The position numbers were made by a program, and so were the translations under genes. DNA of 64,000 bases. Source: Lactobacillaceae bacterium (lineage in GTDB: Bacteria > Pseudomonadota > Alphaproteobacteria > RF32 > CAG-239). The stretch lies in NCBI GenBank assembly GCA_031271345.1, contig JAISVX010000001.1:310001-374000 (forward strand), written 5' to 3'. The stretch's first letter is position 1. Each line of letters opens with the position of its first letter. This document shows positions 27,675-36,068 of this stretch, piece after piece. Below the pieces are notes generated by a model, which saw only the letters and a list, made by a program, of their open reading frames with translations, made no database searches and was not told the origin of the DNA.

Positions 27675-28696
27675 TATTTAAACAAACTCAGATAGATAAA
27701 TTTTTAAAGAATCCTGATACCAGCCTTAAATGCGTTGTCATTTACGGTAGTAATGAGGGTCTTGTTTCTGAGTATGTTAAAAGTTTTACAAAGGCGGTTT
27801 CTCCCGAAATTAATGATCCTTTTCAGGTGGCATATTTATCTTCTGACGATGTGAACTCTGATGTCGGCGTTTTATTTGCGGAATACGGCAGCCGTTCATT
27901 AATGGGCGGAAGAAGGGTTATTGTTATCCGCGACGGAGATAATAATCTTACAAAAAATCTTAAAAAACTTTTTGAAGAGGTTAAGTCCGATACATTGATA
28001 GTTATTTATTCTGACAGCCTCAATAAAAAATCATCTCTCGTTAAACTGGCGGAAGATAATGATGATATGGCGGTTATTGCCTGTTATGAAGACAGAGATG
28101 AAGATATTTATAAAACCGCGAAAGCAAGTTTTCTGGAAAACAAAATTACTATCAGCGATGACGCTTTGCAGCTTTTATGTTCGCGCCTCTCAAATGACAG
28201 AAAAAGCAATCTGGGCGAGATAGATAAGCTTATGACATATATCGGCGACAGAAAAAATGTTGTTCTTGAAGACGTTGCCGAAATTATAAGCGATACATCT
28301 TCTTCAAGCACTGACGATGTTTGTTTTTATACTGCGGGCGGAGATAATGAAAAATCTCAAAAATCTTTCGACAGGCTGCTGAGAGAAAATGTTGAGCCGA
28401 TTTCGATTATCAGAGCTTTATCGTATCATTTTGAAAAAATATTAAACTGTCACGCAATGATGGAAAAAGGGCAGAGTTTGGATAATGCGGTATCTGCTTT
28501 GGTGCCGATGTTCTTTCGCAAGCCGAGCTTTAAAAATCAGGTAATGTTGTGGAATAGAGATAAAGCGTTATATGTTTTGGATATTCTTTATAAGGCTGAG
28601 AGAAACTGCAAAACGACAAACATGCCGGTTGATGAAATCGTCAGCTATGCGTTAATGCAGATAGCTTCCGCGGCTAATCGTCTGAAGAAAAATTAA
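27671..28696 (+). CDS. holA: DNA polymerase III subunit delta (HolA)
   Basis: This 341-residue protein begins IFKQTQIDKFLKNP and has CVVIYGSNEGLVSEY, the clamp-loader delta start. The later GGRRVIVIRDGDN and the C-terminal helical collar region are also in place. It opens the beta clamp in the replisome. Translation starts at a TTG overlapping the lptE stop as TTGA, with AAGGATGA as the ribosome-binding site. The lptE-holA order is common and supports both calls. Confidence 0.92.
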   Translation: MIFKQTQIDKFLKNPDTSLKCVVIYGSNEGLVSEYVKSFTKAVSPEINDPFQVAYLSSDDVNSDVGVLFAEYGSRSLMGGRRVIVIRDGDNNLTKNLKKLFEEVKSDTLIVIYSDSLNKKSSLVKLAEDNDDMAVIACYEDRDEDIYKTAKASFLENKITISDDALQLLCSRLSNDRKSNLGEIDKLMTYIGDRKNVVLEDVAEIISDTSSSSTDDVCFYTAGGDNEKSQKSFDRLLRENVEPISIIRALSYHFEKILNCHAMMEKGQSLDNAVSALVPMFFRKPSFKNQVMLWNRDKALYVLDILYKAERNCKTTNMPVDEIVSYALMQIASAANRLKKN

Positions 28697-29003
28697 ACCT
28701 TAAAGCGTTTAGATTTTTATAATTTAACGGTCCCCAAAAATATAATAAATCATATCCTCTTTCAAACAGGGAGCGGGCATACATTTTATTATAAAAAAAA
28801 GCAAAAACTATTGAAACAAGTCCAAAGCTTAGGATGTATAAAAGAATCATGAGCAGAGCCATGTCCCAGTCTCTTCGATATAATGGAACAAAAAAGCCAA
28901 ACAATAGAACCGTCCAGGAAAAACCCAACGGCGCAGTTTTTATATCTCCAGTAGAGATGTTTTTTAGTTTTAAAATTGTCTTAGCCACTTTCATACTCCG
29001 CAT
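28674..29003 (-). CDS. DUF2628-like small membrane protein
   Basis: This protein of about 109 residues has the motif LGFSWTVLLFGFFVPLYRRDWDMA and two further hydrophobic helices, in the style of DUF2628 proteins. Function is unknown. The start (ATG 29003 or 28994) is uncertain because neither has a well-placed ribosome-binding site. The 3' end overlaps the holA 3' end by about 23 nt on the opposite strand. Confidence 0.6.
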   Translation of the reverse strand: MRSMKVAKTILKLKNISTGDIKTAPLGFSWTVLLFGFFVPLYRRDWDMALLMILLYILSFGLVSIVFAFFYNKMYARSLFERGYDLLYFWGPLNYKNLNALRFNFSSDD

Positions 29004-29032
29004 TCTCAAAATATCTTAAGTGGTTATAGAAG

Positions 29033-29064
29033 AAAAAACAAGCCCTAATCTTAGTTAGGGCTTG
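29033..29064 (-). terminator. Terminator of the DUF378 gene
   Basis: AAGCCCTAA (29041-29049) pairs with TTAGGGCTT (29055-29063). On the minus strand a T run follows at 29040-29035. Confidence 0.8.
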
Positions 29065-29071
29065 CGAAGTA

Positions 29072-29257
29072 TTATTTTTTTACCAGTCCAAATCTTTCTA
29101 AAAGCAGCCAAAGAGCAGAAACACCGACAATGATGTATATTATTCTTGTTATATTTCCGCCTAAAAGTTCAGTAAGAAGGTCTTTATCAAAAGCGCTGGT
29201 AATACCGATATTTAATGCTCCGATTACGCTTACCCACCATGCAATAACGCCAACCAT
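29072..29257 (-). CDS. DUF378-family membrane protein
   Basis: This 61-residue protein has two membrane helices, VGVIAWWVSVIGALNIGI and RIIYIIVGVSALWLLLE. It matches the small DUF378 (YuzA-like) family, whose function is unknown. A GGAGAATAAA site precedes the ATG. It is a single-gene unit with its own terminator. Confidence 0.85.
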   Translation of the reverse strand: MVGVIAWWVSVIGALNIGITSAFDKDLLTELLGGNITRIIYIIVGVSALWLLLERFGLVKK

Positions 29258-29342
29258 TTTATTCTCCTAAAAAAATATTTTGATTTTAGTACATATATTA
29301 TGTATGTATAATAAATTCGATTTCAATGGTTTCGAAACCGTC

Positions 29343-29445
29343 TTTTTATCTCAATTGTGCGGTCGCTTTCGATGCTCGATACTCACGTATTTCAGTATAC
29401 GCTACGGTTTCTGCGCTTCGGGTCTTACTCCATTTGAGATAAAAA
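29343..29445. repeat. 103-bp element with inverted-repeat ends
   Basis: TTTTTATCTCAATTG (29343-29357) is complementary to CATTTGAGATAAAAA (29431-29445) with one mismatch. Between them are further short palindromes such as CGATACT/AGTATACG. The enclosed DNA is GC-richer than the flanks. It looks like a small non-coding hairpin element. No second copy was noticed in this window. Confidence 0.45.
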
Positions 29446-29476
29446 ATTCAGTTTCAGTTTAAGTAGAGGTAGCAAA

Positions 29477-30175
29477 ATGTTTAGCGATAGGTTTATGAAG
29501 TTTATAGAAATCTGGCAGAAAGAGTTTGTCATGGATAAGACTATTGATGAAAAAATCTGCGTGGATAAAGACGGAAATCCTATACCCTGGTATACGTTTC
29601 CCGCAATTGAATATTTGAACCAATTTGATTATGAAGGTAAAAAGATTTTTGAATTTGGCTGCGGAAATTCTTCGCGTTTTTGGGCTGCGAGAGCTGATAA
29701 AGTTATCAGTGTTGAAGATAATCCCAAATGGCTGGAAAAATGGAAAGAAGAATTTACGGAAAATAATGTTGAAATTCTTTATCGCGAAGAAGGACCGGAA
29801 TATTATAACGCTATTTTGGAAAAAAATGAAAAATATGACATTATTGTCATCGATGGCAAAAACAGGGCTGATTGCGCGGAAAACGCAATAAAGTGTCTTG
29901 CGGATGGCGGCTTTATAATCGTTGATGACAGCGACAGGATAAATACAAGTCATGAATATGTTGATACAATGAATAATTTGAAAAAAGGAGACTTTATTCA
30001 AATCGATTTTTATGGTTTCTGCCCAATGACGACTTATGCAAAAACAACTTCTCTTTTCTTAACTAGAAATTATAACCCGGTGTCTCTTTATGATGTACAG
30101 CCGATAAGCGGAACAGGCAATATTTGGCATATAAAGAGAGGCGAGCGAAAAAAACTTTTTAGAAGCCTTCGTTAA
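29477..30175 (+). CDS. Class I SAM-dependent methyltransferase
   Basis: This 232-residue protein has KIFEFGCGNSSRFWAARADK near residues 55-75, the SAM-binding loop. ISVEDNPKW and YDIIVIDGKNRADCAENAIK follow as the later strands. The substrate is unknown. A GTAGAGGTAGCAAA site precedes the ATG. The 103-bp hairpin element lies just upstream. Confidence 0.8.
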   Translation: MFSDRFMKFIEIWQKEFVMDKTIDEKICVDKDGNPIPWYTFPAIEYLNQFDYEGKKIFEFGCGNSSRFWAARADKVISVEDNPKWLEKWKEEFTENNVEILYREEGPEYYNAILEKNEKYDIIVIDGKNRADCAENAIKCLADGGFIIVDDSDRINTSHEYVDTMNNLKKGDFIQIDFYGFCPMTTYAKTTSLFLTRNYNPVSLYDVQPISGTGNIWHIKRGERKKLFRSLR

Positions 30176-30214
30176 AGGCTTATCATATTTGTAAATTTTC
30201 TTTTATCTTTTTAA

Positions 30215-30550
30215 AATCAAAGGAGCTGAAGAGTAAAACTCTCAGCTCCTAAGGTGATTTCACAGAATCACTAGCGACTTTTAGGGTACCTCGATGTCAT
30301 CGCAGGCTTGCTTGCCAACAAGCTGCCAAAATAAAACCTATCTTCTCCTAATCAGTTATTATCCTGACATTTTACTGGGATAGAACATCGTCTTTTTTTA
30401 CCGTCGCAATTAAAATACCGCACAGAAATGCACGGTCAGAAATAAAAATATGTGAAAGAACATTAGAAGCTTTGGCAGCGGTTTTTTTGCGGAGCGGACG
30501 CTCTTGAAAAAACGAGATGTGCCTGAAGTCCTCTAATTACTGCGCCGCTT
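30215..30550 (-). ncRNA. Candidate structured noncoding RNA of about 330 nt, class not recognised
   Basis: The 537-nt gap between convergent protein genes has its own promoter (TTGACA 30585-30580, 17 nt, TAAATA) and ends in a hairpin at 30221-30250. Two long-range helices are visible. GCTGCCAAA (30322-30330) pairs with TTTGGCAGC (30471-30479), and GCGAC (30274-30278) with GTCGC (30403-30407). Local hairpins occur at 30254-30271 and 30417-30436. The GAGGAAAGTCC core of RNase P RNA, the tmRNA T-arm and the SRP RNA core motif were not found. One minus-strand frame is open for about 55 codons but has no start codon. Confidence 0.5.
30221..30250 (-). terminator. Terminator-like hairpin ending the noncoding RNA
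   Basis: AGGAGCTGA (30221-30229) pairs with TCAGCTCCT (30242-30250), with an inner GAGT/ACTC stem. The minus-strand tail (TTTGATTTT) is moderately T-rich. Confidence 0.65.
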
Positions 30551-30556
30551 TTAAGT

Positions 30557-30585
30557 TATTTAAGGTTAATGCGGCAATATGTCAA
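30557..30585 (-). promoter_or_regulatory. Promoter of the candidate noncoding RNA
   Basis: On the minus strand a perfect TTGACA and a TAAATA -10 are 17 nt apart. They lie after the engB terminator. Confidence 0.5.
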
Positions 30586-30640
30586 AAAGCGCTCTATAAT
30601 TAATTAAAGAAAGCTCTTGAATGTTCAAAAATTTAAAATA

Positions 30641-30680
30641 AGAAAAAACAAATGATATAGATTTATGCCAAATCTATATC
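30641..30680 (-). terminator. Terminator of the yidC-engB operon
   Basis: GATATAGATTT (30654-30664) pairs with AAATCTATATC (30670-30680). A T-rich tail follows on the minus strand. Confidence 0.7.
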
Positions 30681-30712
30681 TAATCGCTTTTTTTGTCAAT
30701 CAGTTGTTTAAA

Positions 30713-31354
30713 TTATATTAAAGAAACAATCTCGGCTCTAAGCTCGTTTATGCCAATGTTTTTTGCGGAGCTGGTGATTAAAGGTTTTATGTATGCCGCG
30801 GCATGCTTTTTGATTTCTTTTTTCGTATCCTCAATAACTTTTTCCAACTCTTTTGCAGATATTTTATCTATCTTTGTCAAAACTATCTGATAGTTTACCG
30901 CCGCTTTATCCAGCATTTGCATAATTTCGTTATCAATCTTTTTAACGCCGTGTCTGGAATCTATCAAAACAAAAACTCTCATAAGGTTTGGGCGACCCTG
31001 GAGGTATGTAAAAATAAGTTTCTGCCATTGTTTGACAACTTTGTCCGGGGCTTTTGCAAAACCATACCCCGGAAGATCCACAAGATAAACTTTATCATCA
31101 AGATTAAAATAGTTTATCTGCTGGGTTCGTCCCGGCGTGTTTGAAGTTTTTGCCAGCCCTTTCTGATTGGTGACAGCGTTAATTATACTTGATTTTCCTA
31201 CATTTGAACGACCGGCAAAAGCTATCTCATTTACCGAAGCGTTTGGCAGCTGCTCAAGCTTTGCAACGCCGAGTATAAAAGAACAGGGACGGGAGAATAT
31301 TCTTTCCGCCTCGTCTAATTGTTCTGTTGTGAAGTCGTTGATTGTAAACTCCAA
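30713..31354 (-). CDS. engB: Ribosome-assembly GTP-binding protein EngB/YsxC
   Basis: This 213-residue protein has G1 AGRSNVGKSSIINAV, G2/G3 KTSNTPGRTQQINYF and VDLPGYGFAKAP, and the G4-type LTKIDK. It is an essential GTPase in large-subunit assembly. It starts at TTG 31354, one base after the yidC stop, with GGAG upstream. The rpmH-rnpA-yidD-yidC-engB order is typical of proteobacteria. Confidence 0.95.
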   Translation of the reverse strand: MEFTINDFTTEQLDEAERIFSRPCSFILGVAKLEQLPNASVNEIAFAGRSNVGKSSIINAVTNQKGLAKTSNTPGRTQQINYFNLDDKVYLVDLPGYGFAKAPDKVVKQWQKLIFTYLQGRPNLMRVFVLIDSRHGVKKIDNEIMQMLDKAAVNYQIVLTKIDKISAKELEKVIEDTKKEIKKHAAAYIKPLITSSAKNIGINELRAEIVSLI

Positions 31355-31355
31355 T

Positions 31356-33044
31356 TTAAGAAACTCCGTTCTTTTTCATAATAGCGCGCTGTTGGATGAT
31401 TGATAAAACGTTGCTTAATGTCCAATAAATCACCAATCCTGCGGCAAAGTGTCCAAGCATAAACGTAAATATAACCGGCATCATTGCAAATACGCGGGCT
31501 TGGTCTTTATTTGCCGGCGAAGGGTTTAATTTTTGCTGGATGAACATTGTCAAGCCCATTATAATAGGCCAGATACCGATATTTAAAAGAGCTGGAACCG
31601 GGATGTGCAGTAATACAGACAGCGTTAACGGGTCTGGCGCCGACAAGTCTTTTATCCATCCGACAAAAGGAGCGTGGCGAATCTCAATCGCAAAGTTTAA
31701 CACTTTGTATAATGAAAAGAAAACCGGGATTTGTATAAACATCGGCAGACATCCTGACGCCGGATTAATTTTTTCTTTTTTATACAAATTCATGGTTTCC
31801 ATTTGCAGTTTTTGTTTGTCGTCTCCGTATCTGCCTTGAAGCTCTTGAATCTTTGGCTGAAGCTTCTTCATTCTTGACATGCTTTCGTAAGACTTATTTG
31901 CGACAGGAAACATCAGCAGTCTCAATATTGCGGCAAATAATAAAATTGACCAACCCATGTTGCCGATTAAATCATATAAAAAGTCTAAAACATAGAAAAA
32001 TGGCTTGGTTAAAAAGTAGTACCATCCAAAATCTACGGCAAGGTCAAATTTTTCGATTTGATAGTCTTTTGAATAACGGTCGAGAAGTTTAATTTCTTTT
32101 GCGCCGGAAAAGAAGTTTACTTTTGAGTTCGTTGTCATGTTTGGAGATAGGCTTTGGGCATCTCCGATATAATCTGCTTGAAATTTGTTTTCGGCAGTTT
32201 GAGTAAACTTTATTTGGTAATCGGTTTTATTATCTAAGACAAAAGCTGTAAACCAATATCTGTCAGAAAAGCCAGCCCAGCCGCCGGTTGTCTTCAGTTC
32301 TCTGGTCTTTTCTAAATCTTTATACTTGAACTCTTCCAAAACTCTGTTAAGAACGCCGATAGCTCCCTGGTGAACAACCGCATTGTTATCCGCGTCAAAA
32401 AACCTGTTTTTATGAATTAAGCCGTAAGGATATAAAACTATAGTTTTGTCCGACTGATTGTTTACGCTCTGCTCAATGCCGAACATATAATTATCATCAA
32501 TAGATATTTTTGTTATAAATGTGAATCCCTGACCGTTTTCCCATCTTAAAACAATCGGCGTTTGCGGAGTAAGCTCACTTCCTTCAACAACTTCCCAAAC
32601 GGTTTCTGACGTTGGGAGTTTTATATCCTGGTCTGTCGTGGTCCAGCCAAAATCCGCATAATACGCTCTGTGCGTTTTGCCCGGGTATAACAGCTCGACA
32701 TTAGGGCTTTCAGGAGAAAGAGTTTGTTTATATTTTGAAAGCAGAAGGTCGTCAATTCTCAGGCCTTTAACTCTAATGCTTCCGGAAACTGCCGAGTTGG
32801 AAATTTTAATTCTTTTATCCGCATCTAAAGCGTCTTGAATGCTTATAAATGTTTCGGTATCAATTTTTACATCATCAGTTTTTTCCTGCGCTTTTGACTG
32901 TCCTTTTTCAATAGCGTTGATAACAGCTGTTTTTTCTGGTTGCGGCTGGTCAGGTTTTTTAGGCAAAAAGATATTTGACAGGAAAATCACTGCAATTGAT
33001 AACAAAACTGCAAGATATAGACCTTTAGTATCTTCACTCATCAT
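31356..33044 (-). CDS. yidC: Membrane protein insertase YidC
   Basis: This 562-residue protein has an N-terminal membrane anchor (residues about 9-27) and a large periplasmic beta domain (about 60-340). The conserved five-helix insertase core follows, with MGWSILLFAAILRLLMFPV and GCLPMFIQIPVFFSLYKVL. It inserts inner-membrane proteins alone or with SecYEG. The long periplasmic domain marks the Gram-negative form. AGGAAAGAATATTAAA precedes the start. Confidence 0.97.
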   Translation of the reverse strand: MMSEDTKGLYLAVLLSIAVIFLSNIFLPKKPDQPQPEKTAVINAIEKGQSKAQEKTDDVKIDTETFISIQDALDADKRIKISNSAVSGSIRVKGLRIDDLLLSKYKQTLSPESPNVELLYPGKTHRAYYADFGWTTTDQDIKLPTSETVWEVVEGSELTPQTPIVLRWENGQGFTFITKISIDDNYMFGIEQSVNNQSDKTIVLYPYGLIHKNRFFDADNNAVVHQGAIGVLNRVLEEFKYKDLEKTRELKTTGGWAGFSDRYWFTAFVLDNKTDYQIKFTQTAENKFQADYIGDAQSLSPNMTTNSKVNFFSGAKEIKLLDRYSKDYQIEKFDLAVDFGWYYFLTKPFFYVLDFLYDLIGNMGWSILLFAAILRLLMFPVANKSYESMSRMKKLQPKIQELQGRYGDDKQKLQMETMNLYKKEKINPASGCLPMFIQIPVFFSLYKVLNFAIEIRHAPFVGWIKDLSAPDPLTLSVLLHIPVPALLNIGIWPIIMGLTMFIQQKLNPSPANKDQARVFAMMPVIFTFMLGHFAAGLVIYWTLSNVLSIIQQRAIMKKNGVS

Positions 33045-33115
33045 TTTAATATTCTTTCCTAGAGTTTTTCAAAGTTGTTTTATGTTTAATCTAAATTTGC
33101 TTGATAGGCAAGTAA

Positions 33116-33391
33116 TTATGTGTTTTTATTCGTTTTTTTATCTTCGTTTTTGGGCGGTACAGGGTCATATCCAGACGTACCCCATGGGTGGCAACGAAGA
33201 AGCCTTTTGGTTCCCAGATATATGCCTTTTATTACACCGTGTATTTCAATGGCTTCAATCATATACTGCGAGCAAGAGGGTTTATGCCTGCAAACATTGG
33301 GCATAATCGGAGATATACAATTCTGATAGAATTTTATCGGAAGGATGAAAAGTCTTTTTATAAAACTAATTTTGTTGGTTTGCGCTGCCAT
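33116..33391 (-). CDS. yidD: Membrane protein insertion efficiency factor YidD
   Basis: In this 91-residue protein [20 protein letters not shown] is followed by [20 protein letters not shown], the DUF37 signature with its three conserved cysteines. It aids YidC-dependent insertion. It overlaps the 3' end of rnpA by 26 nt, as often seen in this cluster. Confidence 0.95.
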   Translation of the reverse strand: MAAQTNKISFIKRLFILPIKFYQNCISPIMPNVCRHKPSCSQYMIEAIEIHGVIKGIYLGTKRLLRCHPWGTSGYDPVPPKNEDKKTNKNT

Positions 33392-33740
33392 TTTTTTCTA
33401 TTTGCCCGCGGATTTTTTCTAATCCGTATTTAATGTCTTTTTTCAATATATAAAAATCGCAACCGGCGGTATTGTGTCTGCCGATTAGAACATAATCAAA
33501 ATTTTTCATTGCATATTGCGGAAAAAACTCTCTCGCAAGGGCGCGGAGTCTGCGTCTTGCTCTATTTCTAACAACGGCAGGACCTATTTTTTTGCTTGTG
33601 GTAAAACCGACTGTGGATTTTTTGTTTTCTGTACATAAACTTTGAGCCGCTTGGAGAATTATACTTGAAGTAACTACTTTAATTCCCTTAGCGACTCTTA
33701 AAAAATCTGAACGTTTTTTTAAAGTTTCAAAACTTGTCAT
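33366..33740 (-). CDS. rnpA: Ribonuclease P protein component
   Basis: This basic protein has 124 residues. The central [20 protein letters not shown] is the RNR motif that contacts RNase P RNA. It matures tRNA 5' ends together with the catalytic RNA, which is not found in this window. It lies 6 nt downstream of rpmH in the conserved order. Confidence 0.93.
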   Translation of the reverse strand: MTSFETLKKRSDFLRVAKGIKVVTSSIILQAAQSLCTENKKSTVGFTTSKKIGPAVVRNRARRRLRALAREFFPQYAMKNFDYVLIGRHNTAGCDFYILKKDIKYGLEKIRGQIEKNGSANQQN

Positions 33741-33746
33741 CCGATA

Positions 33747-33881
33747 TTACGCAGAAAGTCTTTTGCGTCCTCTTGCGCGGCGTGTTGCCAAAACTCTGCG
33801 GCCGCCAACCGTTGCCATACGCGCGCGAAAACCGTGGCGTCTTGCCCTGACTAGTTTACTTGGTTGAAATGTGCGTTTCAT
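33747..33881 (-). CDS. rpmH: 50S ribosomal protein L34
   Basis: The frame encodes 44 residues, beginning [19 protein letters not shown] and ending RKRLSA. It is very basic and typical of L34. AGGAGATACGTT precedes the ATG at 33881. It heads the rnpA-yidD-yidC-engB cluster. No dnaA is present upstream. Confidence 0.96.
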   Translation of the reverse strand: MKRTFQPSKLVRARRHGFRARMATVGGRRVLATRRARGRKRLSA

Positions 33882-34004
33882 AACGTATCTCCTATACATG
33901 CCCCTCTAAAACCAATTTTGAAATTGGTCTTAAATTTAATTAGTAGCCTTATAGATTTAAAAAAAGCATAAGTCAACAGAAAAAAGGCATTTAGTTGAGT
34001 TTTT

Positions 34005-35267
34005 TTACTGTCCTATTCCGCCTTTTTCAGCATGCCTGCTCTTTTTAGACTGCATGTCCTGAGTCACTCCAAGCCAGTGTCCTCTTTCTTTTTTTAGATT
34101 GTCTTTTGCTTTTCTTTCAAATCTTGCAAAATAATCGGTTTGGAAAATTTTATCCTTGCTTAAAAATTTGTTTAGAACCGCGGTTCTGCCCGCCGCATAT
34201 TTGCCGTCGTCAAAATGAGAATATTCTTTGCGGATATTTTGCGAATATGTTCCAAAGTTTCTGTTGTCTCCAAGGACAGCCAAATCTATATCTGCGATAA
34301 TTTTTTCCTCTAAACTCATGTCCTCGGTTGTTTTATTATCTGTATGCTTGGTTGCCATAATACATTTGCGTACGATATTCAGGTCTTTTTTATCCGCTTT
34401 ATGCATAAATGCCGCAGCCATTTTTGCAGACCTTTCTTCATCAAATTTATCGCCCGTATTTATCGTGTCGTGAAAGAACATTGCGGTTTTTAATGCTATG
34501 ATATTAGGGATTTTTCTGCCGGATTTTTTGTAAATATTTATTTGATTTAACCCATAGGCAATGTGGCTGAGATTGTGATGAGAGCGGTTTTGCGAATAGT
34601 GTTTGACAAGTTTGTTGAAATGAATGTCAATTTCGCCGTCGTCAAGTTTAAAATGCTTGCCTATCTGTTGAAATTCGCCGTATAAATATTTTTTCATCAA
34701 TTCATGATGTACGGCGGGGGCAACGAATTTTTGCGCGGCTATATATTCCCCGCAGTCGCACAATCCCTTGCATGCGCTTGATGAAACATAAGCTAAATCC
34801 GTTTTCGGCACCATAATCCTGTCTGTTTTAATATCAACGCCGCGAACTTCCGCTAAAGCGTTGTTCATGTTTTCCAGCTGGGTTTCTTCGACGGTATCGC
34901 CTGCGTGCCTTTCTCCTCTAATCAGAGCTGTCGCGTTGTTTCTTATTGCGCAGTCAATAGTCAGGTCGTCATAAGAAGTGGTTTTTATTATGTCGGGATT
35001 TTTTTTGATTTTTTCAATTGCGGCAACTTCATAATCTAAGAAAGTTCTTCCGTTTATATGCCTGTTGTCGCAGCCTTCAACCAAGTCGTCTATCGTTTGT
35101 CTCGCAAGCTTTGCTCTTTCCTCTATATTGAACATTCCTCTTTTGGCGGGATTGACGCCAACGCCCACGATAACCTCGTCATAGCTTCCCAAAGCTTTGC
35201 ATACTATCGCTAAGTGACCGACGGTAAAAGGGTCGAAAGAACCTGCGTAAAATCCGATTTTTTTCAT
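34005..35267 (-). CDS. Fusion of phosphopantetheine adenylyltransferase-like domain and HD-type hydrolase
   Basis: The protein has 420 residues. Residues 1-170 follow CoaD, with YAGSFDPFTVGHLAIV as the nucleotidyltransferase HxGH region, LIRGERHAGDTVEE and VSSSACKGL. The CoaD part carries an insertion between these motifs (about residues 65-105). Residues about 205-370 resemble the COG4339 HD phosphohydrolases, with HYSQNRSHHNLSHIAYGLN and AMFFHDTINTGDKFDEERSA. The first domain would make dephospho-CoA. The second could hydrolyse a phosphorylated compound. GGAGATTTTACC precedes the ATG. The fusion is unusual, and each active site looks largely kept. Confidence 0.78.
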   Translation of the reverse strand: MKKIGFYAGSFDPFTVGHLAIVCKALGSYDEVIVGVGVNPAKRGMFNIEERAKLARQTIDDLVEGCDNRHINGRTFLDYEVAAIEKIKKNPDIIKTTSYDDLTIDCAIRNNATALIRGERHAGDTVEETQLENMNNALAEVRGVDIKTDRIMVPKTDLAYVSSSACKGLCDCGEYIAAQKFVAPAVHHELMKKYLYGEFQQIGKHFKLDDGEIDIHFNKLVKHYSQNRSHHNLSHIAYGLNQINIYKKSGRKIPNIIALKTAMFFHDTINTGDKFDEERSAKMAAAFMHKADKKDLNIVRKCIMATKHTDNKTTEDMSLEEKIIADIDLAVLGDNRNFGTYSQNIRKEYSHFDDGKYAAGRTAVLNKFLSKDKIFQTDYFARFERKAKDNLKKERGHWLGVTQDMQSKKSRHAEKGGIGQ

Positions 35268-35285
35268 GGTAAAATCTCCGAATTA

Positions 35286-35990
35286 TTATCTTCTATCACC
35301 GAATAATCTTAACAAAGCCAGGAAAAGGTTGATGAAATCCAAATAGATTGACACCGCGCCGGAAACGACTTTTCTGGTCATAAGGTCTTCGTTGTCGTTT
35401 TCAGCATAAATATCGCGGATTTTCTGGGTGTCATAAGCGGTTAAGCCGACAAATATCCCGACAGCTAAAATAGATACGATAAAGCTTAAGCCCGTGCTGC
35501 CCAAAAAGATGTTAACCACAGATGCGATGATAATGCCCCATAAGCCCATAATCAGAAATGAACCCATAGAGGTTAAGTCTTTTTTTGTCGTATATCCGTA
35601 AATACTCATACCGCCAAACATAGCAGCGGTAATTAAGAAAATTCTGGTTACGCTTGTGCCTGTGTAAGCAAGAAGTATGGGAGCCAAAGACATGCCCATG
35701 ACAGCGGAGAAAGCCCAGAAAAAGCCTTTTACGGCATTAGTAGAACCTTTGGTTAAAACGCTTGCAAAAGCAAAAGCCATAACCAACGGCGCAAAAAGAA
35801 TTATCCAGCCGAAAACAGACAAGCCTTCAGGCGTAAAAAACAGGTTGAAAAGCGGGGTGTATACCGTGAAATAAGCAGCCATGGCAGTTACAATCAGACC
35901 GCCAGCCATGTAGTTGTAAACTTTAGACATATATACGCGCAAACCTTCGTCTACTCTTTCAACGGTTTTTACTTGAGTTTTATTTTCCAT
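35286..35990 (-). CDS. Bax inhibitor-1/YccA-family membrane protein
   Basis: This 234-residue protein has seven hydrophobic helices after an N-terminal cytosolic segment (VKTVERVDEGLRVYMSKVYNYMAGGL). The C-terminal SIYLDFINLFLALLRLFG is the family hallmark. BI-1 proteins act as ion leaks and stabilise membrane proteins with FtsH in bacteria. The start follows GGAGATTGAA. Confidence 0.93.
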   Translation of the reverse strand: MENKTQVKTVERVDEGLRVYMSKVYNYMAGGLIVTAMAAYFTVYTPLFNLFFTPEGLSVFGWIILFAPLVMAFAFASVLTKGSTNAVKGFFWAFSAVMGMSLAPILLAYTGTSVTRIFLITAAMFGGMSIYGYTTKKDLTSMGSFLIMGLWGIIIASVVNIFLGSTGLSFIVSILAVGIFVGLTAYDTQKIRDIYAENDNEDLMTRKVVSGAVSIYLDFINLFLALLRLFGDRR

Positions 35991-36068
35991 TTCAATCTCC
36001 TAAAAAAATTAGCTGTTAGTGATAATATAGTTTTTTTTGATTAGACAATCAATAGAAGTGACAAATTT

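Noticed and set aside
30357-30525. Long open minus-strand frame inside the candidate RNA at 30.3-30.5 kb
   Set aside because: It has no start codon and no ribosome-binding site, and the other strand is open too, so coding is unlikely.
30215-30560. Identification of the 30.2-30.6 kb RNA as RNase P RNA or tmRNA
   Set aside because: The conserved RNase P core and the tmRNA T-arm and tag could not be found on either strand.
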